Below are positions 10,226-21,862 of a stretch of 64,000 bases of DNA, in pieces. Origin of the DNA: Sceloporus undulatus (taxonomy: Eukaryota; Chordata; Lepidosauria; Squamata; Phrynosomatidae); assembly GCF_019175285.1 (NCBI RefSeq), contig NC_056523.1, positions 109,938,279 to 110,002,278 on the forward strand, written 5' to 3'. The notes under the pieces are model-generated. The model made no database searches. It saw only the letters and a program-made list of their open reading frames with translations, and was not told the origin of the DNA. Numbering within the stretch: the first letter of the stretch is position 1; the number at the start of each line of letters is the position of its first letter. The position numbers were made by a program, and so were the translations under genes.

Positions 10226-12540
10226 ACTGGAAATCCTTCCACTACTCCTAACTCTGATTTATATGTCATTAAATCAGTATCCAATCCAAGCTGGTTTAAA
10301 ATGTAATAAAGATAGGAAAAGGTGAGATCCCTGCAGCCTCCTTCCTAGAAGGTCAGCAGTTGAATGCTGAAGATTGGTATACTGAATATGCACCTGCTGA
10401 ATACTGGTATAAAATGGTTTGATGCTAAACAAGAGATGTCGGTATAAGCCACTGAAGGCTGTTAGGGAAAGGAGATATATATATATATATTGAGAGGCTA
10501 CTTTTGAAGAGAGACCAAGGTAGCAGGAACATGTGGACTTCTTTATAAGAAGAAAAGGATTATGTTTTCTGATGGTACTGTATGCTGCCAAAGGAAGTGT
10601 GTGGATAGTGTTTCATTTCTAAAAAAGAAGAATTCTACCAGCTTGTACAACAGTGTCAAGATGTTGCATGGCACAAGGGGAATGCACGCTTCATATGTTC
10701 AGAGATGCATTTAAAATACTGTATGATTCATCCTTAGCACCAAAAATTGTTGCTTGGGCTGCATCCTGATAAAATGGAGATCTGAGCTTCTAGCACCAGT
10801 TTCTGATTATATCACACCTTGCACTAGCAGTTGCATTATGATTCTAGTTGTGCCCATACCAGAACTTGTAAGTTAATTACAAATAATGCTTTTGCCTGTA
10901 ATGACTTCATTTCCCCCCATTTCTTTTCTTGCTTTGGCAACCAGGGTGCAGCAAAGCCATAACTGGAAAGTAATGTAGTCAGTGGGAAATAAGTTACATC
11001 ATTTTTAGTTACTTCTTAATGACATTTTAATAGGCATTTTGATATTAATTTTTCAAGTTTTATGCTATTCTGTTATCAATCCTTAATTGCCAGTTGTTGT
11101 TGTTTTTAAATAACCAAAAGACAAGCAACACAGTGGTTGAGATTATGTCAGGGATTCATACTGTAAACTTCTGTCCATGGCTCCTCTCCCATCCCTGCCA
11201 AACCCACTTTTTACTGGCTGCACCCAGCTACCCAGCACACACACATATGGACATTTACTGGCTGATGTACAGCAGGGTTAGGGTAACACAAAAATATGTA
11301 TGCATTTTCCTACAAATGGATGCACGGCCAAGAGGCGTTCTCCTGGTCCTCTGGAGGTGGTGGTGGGGAGTTTGGTCATTGCGTGAGGTTGGTAGAGAAT
11401 TCTGACTTGCACAACAGCCAAAAGAGCTTATACCTGTGTAAGACACTAACAGGATGCCAGCCAATGTTACTTTTTATATCATAACTCATAATGACAACAA
11501 ACTGCTTTTTACAACACTGCAATAAGTAGCGTGATGAATTACCTTTTAAAAGTGACTTTCTAAGCTCTGGCCTGTAGTGTTTCCAGAAGCTCTAGGAAAA
11601 GGTTAGTATGTCTGATAACTGAGGGAATTTTAGCAGATAATGATAAAACCTCTTTAGTCCATATAAAGGCTCCTCTAGAGTAGTAGCTTAGAATTGGCAT
11701 ATCTGAACAAAACAATCATTTTAGAAGGAATGAAGAACTGAGAAAGGTCAGGATCTAAAATCTGGAATACCAAATGGCCTGTTTTGTCTTCTTTTTTAAC
11801 TTAAATTTCGCATGTAGCCCAGCTCACCTCTGTCCTGAACCATCTGTCAAGAGTTCAGTTTACTCCTCAGGATTATGAGAAACATGATGCCTGTGAAAAG
11901 ATACACTCAAAGTACAGCTCAGATCTGTCTTGCCAATAATCCTACCTCTCCAGTTTAGTTTATTTTTACTGTCAGATAGGAACTGTTGAGTTTTTACATT
12001 TCTTTTAACCAACACTGCATAATAATAAGTAGTCATAATCACTACCATGTATAACATCCATCAGGATGCACAGAATTCAGAATTGTGAAATCTTCTCTGT
12101 TGTTGTTGTTGTTGTTGTTTTTTAAAAATCCACACCCAAAATCTTGAGATCTACCGACCAGAGCCAGGTTGCCCTTAGTGGTTCAGGTAGGCAGACATGT
12201 GCTAAAAATTAAAGAACAAAGGAGTCTCTGAGCATGTGTTCCCATCAGGAATTTATGATCAACTTTGGAACAAAGTTCTGAAGTCCTTTCTCACAAAAAT
12301 TCCTTACTGGTTCCTCCCAACCCCACAACATCTCCTGCCAACTCTTTTTTCTTTTTCTTTTCAGTAACCCAATTTGGTGAGAGAGGATGTCAGTTTTTTA
12401 GCTGTTGTTGTGCTATTGCTAGACAATTGGGGGGGAATAAACACCTAGAAATCTAGCACGAGATCCCAGTCCAGCTTCAACCTGCCCTCACATACATAGA
12501 AGATTAATTGCATTATCAAATCTATGGTCTTATTTGTATT
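10226..12540. other. Intergenic, no gene recognised
   Basis: AT-rich sequence with a short (TA)n at 10478-10490 and (TTG)n near 12094-12120. No coding or repeat family is recognised over about 2.3 kb. Confidence 0.55.
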
Positions 12541-12550
12541 TGTATTTGAC

Positions 12551-12610
12551 AGTGTTGTTGTTCTGTACCTTCAAATCATTACCAGCTTATGGCAACCCTT
12601 TTTCTACTGT
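12551..12610 (-). mobile_element. Sauria-type SINE (type A) tail fragment
   Basis: TTGTTGTTCTGTACCTTCAAATC, then GCTTATGGCAACCC. Confidence 0.55.
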
Positions 12611-13270
12611 CCTCCTACCACTGCCACACACACTGCTCCAAAAAGTGTGTTGCACTGGTTGAAACAGCCATTCCATTGAACAGGGTGAAATGGCAGCCTT
12701 TGTAGGTAGCACCGTGGAAATTCAGCTGGGATTTACGATTCTGCAACTACAATGTAGGTACCATCCCTTGTGTGTACTGGAAGGGGTGATCCTAAATAAA
12801 CTCTGTGTGGAGATAATTCTTCTTGCTTTGATCAAATCCCTATGTTTATATTCAAAGGCATGGCCTTTTATTTCCTGGCATATTCTCATTAGTATCTTTT
12901 TTTAAAGAAAAAATCAAAGCCTATGGTGTGTATAATAATAAATAATAAAAATATTTATTTATATTCTCCTTTTTCACAAGGAATCAAAGTGGATTCCAAC
13001 AGTATAAATAAAACATCGAACAATTAAAAATTACAATTTAAAAAACCCCAAACCCTCCCCCCAGTGATAAAAATAGTAATCAACCTATAAAAAAAGATTA
13101 AACATCAAAAAATTTAAAACTATCCAATAGGAATACATTAAAAATTTTGGGCAGATTAGTGTAAGAAATTAATCTTCCTCTAGAGAAGGGGGGGGGACAG
13201 TGGGATGTATCAATCAGTTTTGGTGTCGGTATCAATAAAGGGAGGAGGCAAGTCTAATGGATCTAATGGA
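12611..13270. other. No gene; A/T-rich LINE-tail-like patch
   Basis: 12935-13145 has the A-rich, ATTTATTTATAT-start composition often seen at LINE 3' ends in reptiles, but I cannot assign a family. The rest is unremarkable. Confidence 0.4.
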
Positions 13271-13274
13271 TCTA

Positions 13275-13512
13275 ACCTAAAGGAGCCCTGGTGGCGCAGT
13301 GGTTAAATGCCTGTACTGCAGCCATTCACTCAAAACCACAAGGTTGCGAGTTCAAGACCAGCAAAAGGGCCCATGCTTGACTCAGGCTTGCATCCTTCTG
13401 AGGTCACTAAAATGAGTACCCAGACTGTTGGGGGCAATTTAGCTTACTTGCTAATTAGCTTACTTGCTGTTCACCACTATGACCTTTGGAATAGCGGTAT
13501 ATAAATAAAACA

Positions 13513-13550
<38 letters not shown>

Positions 13551-13552
13551 GT
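13275..13552 (+). mobile_element. tRNA-headed SINE with L2-like tail (type B)
   Basis: The head GGTGGCGCAGTGGTTAAATG holds a pol III A-box-like segment, and GGTTGCGAGTTCAAGACC resembles a B box. The body has TGACTCAGGCTTGCATCCTT and GTCACTAAAATGAGTACCCA. The end, AGCGGTATATAAATAAAAC plus (ATT)n, resembles the L2 3' end, which suggests L2 mobilised it. Further copies lie at 44808-44935 and 55890-56108. Confidence 0.8.
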
Positions 13553-13995
13553 CTGGGAAGGCCTGCCAAAAGAGATCCGTCTTAATAGCATTTTTAAAGG
13601 GTTCCAAGGTGGTAACATGGTGGATCTCGTCCGGCAGGTCGTTCCAGAGCCTGGGAGCAGCTGATGAGAAGATCCTCTGGGTCACCGCTGAAAGTCTGGA
13701 CTTAGGTTGTAGCGGATTCTTCCCAGAGGACCAAAATGTGCAGGGAGGATTATATGGAAGGAGGCGCTCCCACAAGTAGTCAGGACCCAAGCCACGTAGG
13801 GCTTTAAAGGTTAAAATCAATACAGTACCTTGCCCGGAAGCTGATAGGCAGCCAGTGGAGAGATTTTAGAACCGATGTAATATGGGCAGTTCTAGATGTG
13901 CCTGTGACCAGCCTGGCTGCCATGTTTAGTACCAACTGAAGTTTCCAAACTTAAAACAAGGGTAGCCCCATGTAGAGTGCATTGCAGAAGTCATG
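13553..13995 (-). mobile_element. L2-clade LINE ORF2 C-terminal fragment
   Basis: On the minus strand it encodes LHWLPISFR followed, after disruption, by FKALRGLGPDYLWERLLPYN and then PRLWNDLPDEIH. These are the conserved C-terminal blocks of L2-like ORF2. It directly follows the SINE at 13275. It is old and interrupted. Confidence 0.75.
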
Positions 13996-14968
13996 TTGAG
14001 GGGTTACCAGCACATGTACTACTGCTTCAAGGTATCCCGGCTCCAGGAAGGAGCACAGCTGGTATATCAGCTGAAGCTGATAGCAAGTGCTCCTGATTGT
14101 TGCATCCACCTGTATTGTTATCCTGTCACAAAATATCATCATAAGAAAGCATTTCTAATTATTCTATTTCAGTTTCTCTCTCTCTTACTAATTCACCCTT
14201 TGCAAAAATTCACAGGACAGATCCTCTGATTCTATAGTTGGCAAGATTAAAGTTTTATGTTAATCTAGATTATAAAATGTGTCTGCTCCTTGCAAACAGT
14301 AGCCTGCCTATCTTTGCCCCACCACATTCCCCCACTGTGTCACTAACCAACAACTTGAAGCCCATACACATTCTCTTATATAATAAACAATTTATCTTTA
14401 GGTTATGTCTGACATGATTGTAAAAGTCTGTGGCCATTTTAAATGCCCAAAAATAATTAAGGTTATTTGATAATTAGTAACATAAACTCTGAACTCTCGT
14501 TACAAAACAAAAGCCTAACAATCACTTCCTTCACATTCCTAGCTATTGTCTGCTGTAATTCAAACCTCCAGCTTTATTGATTTATTGGTACCCCTCAAAG
14601 CAATTATAGTTTATTTGTCAGTCCTGAAGCATGTATGATTTAGCATGCCAAACCAGTTCAAATGGCCCTTCAGCTCTGCCACAGCATTCAGCAAAGCATC
14701 CAAAAGATTACCTCTCTCTTTAAAGAATGTGTTTTTGTTGGCCTTTCATCCTATCAAAAGCCAGCAGGCACATTTGTTCTCTGCTCCTGCTATAGTAGCA
14801 GCAGCATTTAATCAGTACTAGGTGCCAGTGTTATGGATTTTCTATCAAATTTCTGTGAATGGGTTTTCTATTAGCAAGGGTTGCCCAAGGCTGTACTTGA
14901 CCTGACAGAGCTAATTTATAAAAACACTGTTGATAACCATAATATCTCAGTAATTTGTGTCCATAGTA
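13996..14968. other. Intergenic, no gene recognised
   Basis: AT-rich sequence. No coding, RNA or repeat family is recognised. Confidence 0.55.
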
Positions 14969-14969
14969 A

Positions 14970-15195
14970 CTAAGGGTACATCTACACTGTAGAAATAATG
15001 CAATTTGACACCAATTTAAGTGCTGTAGCTCCATCCTATGGTATCCAGGGATCTGTGATTTACAAGGTCTTTAGCCTTCTCTACCAAAGAGTGCTGATGC
15101 CTCACAAAATCATAAATTCCAGGATTCTGTAGTATGGAGTCATGACAGTTAAAGTGGTGTCAAACTGCATTGTTTCTACAGTGTAGATGTACCTG
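14970..15195. mobile_element. Palindromic MITE, copy 2
   Basis: Arms GTACATCTACACTGTAGAAA and TTTCTACAGTGTAGATGTAC are perfect complements at the ends. The body matches 4101-4318. Confidence 0.75.
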
Positions 15196-15361
15196 AAAAT
15201 GCCCAGCAAGCCAATACAGATTTCCTGACTCTAGTCAGTAGGACAGAGTATGATGTCTAGAGCAGCCAGAGTATGCTGGCCCCAAATCTTCCTTGACACC
15301 CCCCCACCCCAGTTACCTGGGTACTTCACATGAACATCCCATTTTGCTGCCTGCCACTGTC
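15196..15361. other. No feature recognised
   Basis: Short spacer between the MITE and CR1. Confidence 0.4.
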
Positions 15362-16018
15362 GCATGTTGCACATGAGTCAACAGTGTGAATCAGCAGCTA
15401 AGGCCAATGCCATTTTGGGTGGCAGCAATAGAAGTATTGTGCCTAGATCAAGGGAAGTAATAGTGCCACTCTATTCTGCTTTGGTCAGGCCTCACCTGGA
15501 TACTGTGTCCAGTTCTGGGCACCACAATTCAAAAAGGATATTGACAAATTGGAGCATGTCCAGAGGAGGGTGACCAAAATGGTGAAGGGTGTGGAAACCA
15601 TGCCCTATGAGGAGAGACTTGGGGAGTTGGCTATCCTTAGCCTGGAGAAGAGACAGTTAAGGGGTGATATGATAGCCCTCTTTAAGTATTTGTAGGGGAT
15701 GGGGCAAGCTTGTTTTGAGGATTGAGGCTGGAGCAAGCTTGTTTTTGCTGCTCCAGAGACTAGAACACGGAACAATGGATGCAAGCTATAGGAAAAGAGA
15801 TTCCTCCTCAACATTAGGAGGAACTTCCTGACAGCAAGAGCTGTTCAGCAGTGGAACACACTTCCTCGGAGTGTAGTGGAGTCTCCTTCCTTGGAGGTCT
15901 TTAAGCAGAGGCTGGATGGCCATCTGTCGGATATGCTTTGATTGTGATTTCCTGCATGGCAGGGGGTTGGACTGGATGGCCCTTGTGGTCTCTTCCAACT
16001 CTATGATTCTATGATCCC
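15362..16018 (+). mobile_element. CR1 LINE, 3' coding region and tail
   Basis: It reads through the CR1 ORF2 C-terminus (GTCCAGAGGAGGGTGACCAA, CCTATGAGGAGAGACTTGGG, GAGGAACTTCCTGACAGCAA) and ends at the CR1 3' terminus with tandem ATTCTATG units (about 16002-16014). The frame is broken and the 5' end truncated. Confidence 0.9.
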
Positions 16019-16069
16019 TCTGCAGCTGAAAGCAAGTGCGCCCAGCATCAATCACATGGCTTGGCATCT

Positions 16070-16330
16070 CGTTCTGATCTTAGAGGGTACAACTTACTGC
16101 CAAGGGCAGCAAAGTGTGGCATGTTGTAAGCAGCCACCTACCATCACTCCAGAGGACTCCAGAAGAACCACAGCAAAAGATAACCTTTAAAAAAAAAACA
16201 TTGTTAAGGGGGAACTGGCTGGGCATCATCCAGAGAGTTTGCACCAAAACCGTGGATCGGGCCCTGTACCACCTGGACTGATTACTATGAGGATGTGTTG
16301 TTTGGCCTGTGCAGGCACAGCCTAAGACTA
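16070..16330. repeat. Dispersed repeat, family not assigned
   Basis: It shares scattered blocks (TTTGCACCAAAACC, GGCCTGTGCAGGCAC) with 26460-26860 and 57990-58300. The similarity is patchy by eye. Confidence 0.3.
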
Positions 16331-16498
16331 TATCCATGGTTTGGGAACAGCTCTCTGACTGAGTTTTAAGTAACTCACTAAACTATAAATTTCAAGTTTC
16401 CGTAAAAAGAAGCCATGATAGTTTATAGTGCAAGATATACACTGAAGACTCCAAGAGAAAATTGGAGAAGAGAGGAAGAAGGCGAAGTGGGGAGCAGA

Positions 16499-16823
16499 GA
16501 AGATTATCGCACTGGGGTTAAAACGTTCCCCAGTGCGTTCTAACAGGGGCGAGCACGGAGCATGACGGGAACCCGATGGGGCCCAGAACGCTAGGTTACT
16601 GCGCAGCAGAACGTCGCCGCCTCCGCCGAGCGTTCCCATCGGGTTACCATCGGATTCCAGGGGACACCATTTCTGGGGATGGTTTCAAAGTGGAACCCAA
16701 TGGGAACCCGATGGGAACGCTCGGCGGAGGCAGTGGTGTTCTGCCGAGCAGTAAACTAGCATTCTGGGCCCCATCAGGTTCCCGTCACGCTCCATGCATT
16801 TTAACCCTATTGCGATAATCTTC
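16499..16823. mobile_element. Nested fold-back element
   Basis: Outer terminal arms GAAGATTATCGCACTGGGGT / ..CTATTGCGATAATCTTC run inward for about 75 bp. A second inner pair of about 44-bp arms (around 16614-16657 and 16690-16733, containing CCGCCGAGCGTTCCCATCGG) folds inside. It is GC-rich in AT-rich surroundings and has no coding frame. A non-autonomous DNA transposon is likely. Confidence 0.65.
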
Positions 16824-17146
16824 AGAAAGATGAATAGAGTAGATGTTTATTGCCTTCCAAAATGTCTAATAATCCTGGCAGGTGGTCCTTCTAAGAGGGA
16901 ATTCAACATGTCTGTCATATACAATGGGTGAGGTGGGATAAGTGCTTGTTTGGCTGTTTTTTGCATGTCTCGCTGTTCTTCCTCTTTGAGTGTAAGTGTT
17001 GAGATTTGGAGAAATACCACAAGTTGTCAATGTCTCCATTGTGAGATACACCCCCAGAAACAGCAGAGGAAAGAAAGGTAGCAAACAATCCTCTCATCCA
17101 CCCCACTTTCTCTTTCAGGCTTCCTCTGTCCTGCATGTAGGCTTGC

Positions 17147-17755
17147 CATATCCCGCCTGGGGGCGGGACTTTCCCAGTTTGGGGCAGGTCCGCACGGTCC
17201 CGCCCCGGGATTCCCCCCCAGCCAGGCCCTGGAGGCGGCTCTGCAATCGCGGAGTCTTCCAAGGCCTCTCTGGGGCCTGGGAGACAGCGTCTCCCAAGCC
17301 CCAGAGAAGTCTTGGAAGGCTCCGCGATCACAGAGCCGCCTCTGAGGCCTCTCTGGGACCTGGGAGACAGCGTCTCCCAAGCCCCAGAGAAGTCTTGGAA
17401 GGCTCCGCAGGCACGGAGCCGCCTCTGAGGCCTCTCTGGGGCCTGGGAGACAGCGTCTCCCAAGCCCCAGAGGGGCCTTGGAAGGCTCCACGGTCGGAGC
17501 TCCGGCCATGGGGTCCTCCAAGGCTTCTGCGAGGCCTTGCCGCGATGACAGGTGGCCACCACACTCCTTCCTGGCCTGGGAGCAGGCCAAAGCTTCCTCC
17601 CAAGCCGGGAAGGAGAAGGAGTACAAGGTTTAAAAATGTAGGACTTTTTAAAAAAAAATTCCTGACTAGGAAATTTTTTTAAAAAGGTCCTACATTTTTA
17701 AACCTTGTCCTACATTTGTCCCGGTTTGGAGGTCCTCAGCTATGGAAACCCTACC
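17147..17755. mobile_element. MITE-like element enclosing a minisatellite
   Basis: The ends are imperfectly inverted (GTAGGCTTGCCATA and the complement of TATGGAAACCCTAC). Inside are the minisatellite at 17215-17530 and, near 17636-17710, an inverted pair around AATGTAGGACTTTTTAAAAA / TTTTTAAAAAGGTCCTACATT. Confidence 0.5.
17215..17530. repeat. 83-bp hairpin minisatellite, 3-4 units
   Basis: The anchor GCGTCTCCCAAGCCCCAGAG starts at 17287, 17370 and 17453, an exact 83-bp period. Each unit holds the palindrome GGGAGACAGCGTCTCCC inside a larger TCTGGGGC...GCCCCAGA stem. Long minus-strand open frames here come from the repeat, not from a gene. Confidence 0.85.
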
Positions 17756-17759
17756 TCCA

Positions 17760-19550
17760 TGCTACCTATACCTGTGCTCCATCCTCTCTCCACATATCCC
17801 TTCCAATCCTCAGTCCCCCATCTGCCTCTTTCTTCCAACCTCCCCTCTGTTCATGTCCCTAATCTTTCTCCTTCTTTAGCCCCACTCCCCAGCCTTTGCT
17901 TCTCTTCTCATGTCATGCTTAGCATTTTAGTGTCACCAGAGTTCTGCATCATTTTGTTTTATTTTGAATTTAATGTTTAGGAATAATCATGACTGAGGCA
18001 TGGAGATAATGTACTTAGAGGAACTGATTCCATTTTGGAGCAGGATCTAAGTGGGAACTGGAAATTACTTGGGAGTGCACCCTGATTTGCCCTTAACTCA
18101 CTTTTGGACTAATGCTCTGTCAAATGTTTGAAATTCCATTTTAGTGCATAAGCTGACATTTTTACATATCAATGCAAAAGAGCTCGGGACGGGGGGGGGG
18201 GGAGTGTGTGGAAAGTTGTCCTCAATATTTTGTACAGTATTTCAAAAATGTTTATAGCAATTACAGGTTAATTGTAATGGAAGAGGAACTACTGATTTTG
18301 GATTATTTGGGGTGGGGAACAAATTAATTGAATCTGGAATGATTAGAATGAAAACAGGCAATCAAATTAGCATGTGTACATGTAAGCCAAATCCCTGTAT
18401 TATACTTCCAAAACTAAATAGATTTCATTTTATTATTTATTTAAAATATTTATATCCTAACCTCCATCCAAAGATCTCAGGGTTGTTTATCACTTTAAAC
18501 CAATAAATAATTTCAAGTGTTTAAAGGAATTAAAATATATATTGAATAGTTTTCAATTTCAAAGCAAACAGTTTAAAACTGGTTAAAACAATCTTGAATT
18601 ATATAACCATAAAACATGTGCAGCCTGGATAAAATCAGTTTGGCCCAAAAGCTTGAATAAAAAGCCAAGTTTTAACTTGGTGCCAAAATTATTCTAATGT
18701 TGGGTCTTTCAGCAAAATGTTGCAGAGTGAATGCTTCTTTTTTCTGTACCACTCAGACAGCCATGCCTTCCTTACTACGTTGATCCATTCTCCTTGGTCT
18801 TTCATTTTGTTCCTTACAAAGTCAGTAAATATTCCAGTGCTACTGAGCATTCACTTGCTTTTAACAGTTCATGCCACACAATTTGAGTTCTTCTCCCCAC
18901 TACTAGCCCCCAGGTTATTTGTACTTTTGGAAACTATGGTGTGTTCCACAGCTTGCTGCTACCCCTCTCTCTTGCTCATGGATTAACCATTTTTGCTACA
19001 AGAGGCAACAATACAGACAGCTTGACCTTCAGTGATTTTTTAAAAACGATGAAGCAATCTAACAAAAAGAATGAAGCTGTTTCTGGCTAGACTGTAGAAA
19101 ACCCATGGGAACATTGTACAGGGAACATTATGTAACCAGTAAAGAGAAAGACCAGATGGGACCTATGAGTCCCTTACCATCTATGAACTCAGTAACATTT
19201 TAGCTGCCTAGTTCACACAATGACTATGGATCTGAACAAAATAAAGAGGGCTTCACCAAAAGAAATGGTCAGTGGTATGATGCTTTATGCTTTTATTACT
19301 CCTCTGAGTAATTCACATTTCCTAACTACTCCTGACACAGAAAAAGAGCCACATCTTAGTTCTGGGAGAAAGCTCTGAGCAGCTATTACTACAAGTATTA
19401 TCTGCTGTTGCATAAGTGTTCTCATAATAATTTTAATTTTAATCTGTAAAGCACAAGTGTTTTTTAAAAAAGTTTGCACACTTCCAATTGAAGTTTTGTC
19501 TACCTTTTTTTGCAACATTACATGTCCAAAAGCATCAGCAAATATCATGT
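17760..19550. other. Intergenic, no gene recognised
   Basis: AT-rich, with a G-run near 18190-18201. 18420-18700 has the A/T-rich look of a decayed LINE 3' end, but no family can be supported. Confidence 0.5.
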
Positions 19551-19555
19551 GCTAA

Positions 19556-19795
19556 AGCCACTGTGGTGTAGTGGTTTGAGCATTGGGCTAGGACACTCAG
19601 AGACCAGGGTTGAAATCCTGGCTCTGTCATATAAACCCACTGAGTGACCCTGAGCAACTCACACTCTCTCAGCCTCAGAGGATGACAATGGCAAACCCCC
19701 TTTAAAGAAATATGCCAAGAAAACCCCATTATAGGTTTGCCTTAGGATTATCATAAGTCAGAAACAACTTGAAGGCACACAACAACAACAAAGCT
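19556..19795 (+). mobile_element. Sauria-type SINE (type A), full length
   Basis: The head has GTGGTGTAGTGGTTTGAGCA (A-box region) and CAGGGTTGAAATCC (B-box region). The body has CACTCTCTCAGCCTCAGAGG. The BovB-like tail is ATCATAAGTCAGAAACAACT, TGAAGGCACACAACAACAAC. It is the clearest intact copy of the family here. Confidence 0.85.
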
Positions 19796-19924
19796 AGACT
19801 GCAATCTCATTTCAACAAATGAAACTGCAATTTCCTGGGAGACTTTAGGCTGAAGGTAAGGGGCAGTCATTGTACACTGTAGGTTCATAATTCAGAACTG
19901 CAGTACAACACTCCTTGAGATCAC

Positions 19925-20245
19925 TGGGGACGTTATCAGGCAAGGGAAATTGGAAGTATAATCCCATGACAATCGAACGCAATCATGGGGTTTAATGTTA
20001 TTGTGTGATAGACTACCACATGCAATTTCGGGCAATGGGAAGTCAGTCCGAACACAATCATGGGGTTTCACATTATTGCGTGAGAGGTAATCACACACAA
20101 TTTCGGGCAATGGGAGGTCAGTTTGAATGCAATTCGAATTCACATAAATTCACTGAACTAGCGAATTCACGTGAATGTGTTCTGGCCCCACTTTCTTTTC
20201 ATTCGAAATTAAGAGAAATTCCTCCTGTGTGATAAACTCCTGGGG
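19925..20245. mobile_element. MITE-like element with 75-bp tandem duplication
   Basis: Degenerate terminal inverted repeats (CGTTATCAGGCAAGGGAAATT and the complement of AGAGAAATTCCTCCTGTGTG ATAAAC) flank two copies of a 75-bp unit. AATCATGGGGTTT recurs at 19981 and 20056, and AATTTCGGGCAATGGGA recurs too. Confidence 0.5.
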
Positions 20246-21060
20246 CTCCACAACCTAGGTTATAGTATGTGAGTAAGACCATACTGCCTATTATCTCCAG
20301 CCAACACGGTCATATAACCCTGTAGGCTGGGGTCAATGGATTTTCCAGATTGTGTAAGATAGCTGGTTCAGAAGATTTATCTCTAGTATTAGCTGGTTCT
20401 GACATGTGAAAACTATGGGCTAGATCCTACTGTGTGTTCCAACTAGAGTAATGAATAAATCCATGGGATTTATGTACATGATGGTCTATGATTTAACAGT
20501 TGGCTCAGTGAGTATACTCTTGAGTCTACAGGCATTTACAGGACTCAGGCCTAAGTAGCGTAACTGCAGTTCTAGTGAAAATAGACAACCACTAACCCAT
20601 TAGGGTAGGGAATCTTTTTTTGGTCCAAGGATCATACTGACACCAAGTAGGCATTCTAGGGGCCCAATATATCTGTGCACAGCACAGTCACAACTGAAAG
20701 GGACAAGGTCAACACTTCCACTGATTATATGCAGACCCCCACATGTTTCCCTACGTCGGCAATGTGGCTTTTCCCAAAAGGTTTCCCCTCTTTTGTCAAA
20801 TGAAAACTGCTGGTGTGTTTGTGAAAAGATGAGGTTTCTTGGTGATATCATAGGAAAAGCAACCATTCATGAGTTCTCTGCAGTTGGCTGTAACCTGGAA
20901 AGCAAAGGTACATTTGTCTTGAACAGGGTCAGGGCACTCACTGCTCTAAAAATGAGACAGTAAATGGGAAAGTAATTTTCATTCATATTTCCCACATCAC
21001 TGGGTCTATGCCTCATTGCTACAAGGCCAATGCACAGCAGATGTTTCATACAGTTGCAAT
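20246..21060. other. Intergenic, no gene recognised
   Basis: No coding or repeat family is recognised. Confidence 0.5.
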
Positions 21061-21061
21061 A

Positions 21062-21298
21062 CAGTGGGCCCTCCTTATTCATGAATTCTACATCCAAGGA
21101 TTCCATCATCCACAGCTTTAAAATACCCCCCCCCAATAATAATCAAAATAGCAAGACTTGATTTTGCTATTTTTATAAGGGACATCATTTTACTATGTCA
21201 TTGTATATAATGGGACTTGAGCATCAACTGCTTTGATATTCCTGGGGGGGGGGATCCTGGAACCAAATCTCAGCAGATACCAAGCACCCACTGTAATT
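21062..21298. mobile_element. Tigger/MER2-like non-autonomous transposon, copy 1
   Basis: Ends CAGTGGGCCCTCC and ..GCACCCACTG are inverted and flanked by TA. Internal landmarks of the family are ATTCATGAATTCTACATCCA, GGGACTTGAGCATC and GGATCCTGGAACCAAATC. Tc1/mariner-type (pogo/Tigger) MITEs have this layout and a TA target site. Confidence 0.75.
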
Positions 21299-21627
21299 TC
21301 TTTCTACCCGCACCCATTCAGAAGTGAATATTTATTTATTTTTATCCTATGCCAAGCTGGAGAGCTGACAATTTGCTAAAACTGGACCTTCTATGAGATT
21401 CTCATAAATAGCTTCTTTATAGGTTATGTAATGACTGGGGCTTTAAGATTTCTAAATATCTTTCCCCCTGTTTCTAAGATCAAGACTGTAGATGTTTTTG
21501 GAGTCCAAGGATCACATTCCTTTTGAGGGAGCCTTCCAGGGGCCACCTATCATTAGAGATGGTACCTACAAAAGTGGGCATGTGTATCCCACATGTTGTC
21601 CTTTGTACACATACCATTATGCATCTG
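21299..21627. other. No feature recognised
   Basis: AT-rich spacer. Confidence 0.4.
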
Positions 21628-21862
21628 CTGTTGTTGTTGTGTGCCTTCAAGTCATTTCTGACTTATGGCGACCCTAAGGCCCTAAGGTTCTTTCACATTA
21701 TTTTCTTGGCAAGATTTGCTCAGAAAGGATTTGCCTTTGCCTTCCTCTGAGGCTGGGAGCATGTGACTTCCCAAGGTCATCCAGTGGAGTTCTATGGCCA
21801 GGCAGGGATTTGAACCCTGGTGTTCAGAATCAATGCTCAAACCACTACCCCATGCTCGCCAT
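21628..21862 (-). mobile_element. Sauria-type SINE (type A), full length
   Basis: Reverse copy: GTGTGCCTTCAAGTCATTTC, TGACTTATGGCGACCCTAAG, GAGGCTGGGAGCATGTGACT and the head complement GGGATTTGAACCCTGG, ending near CAAACCACTACCCCATGC. Confidence 0.85.

Noticed and set aside
13275-13350. tRNA gene
   Set aside because: Only the promoter boxes resemble tRNA. No cloverleaf fold with an acceptor stem is evident, and the unit continues as a SINE.
16915-17562. 215-codon minus-strand frame with internal repeats
   Set aside because: Translation of the 83-bp minisatellite. Period not divisible by 3, so the repeat reads in changing frames; no known protein.
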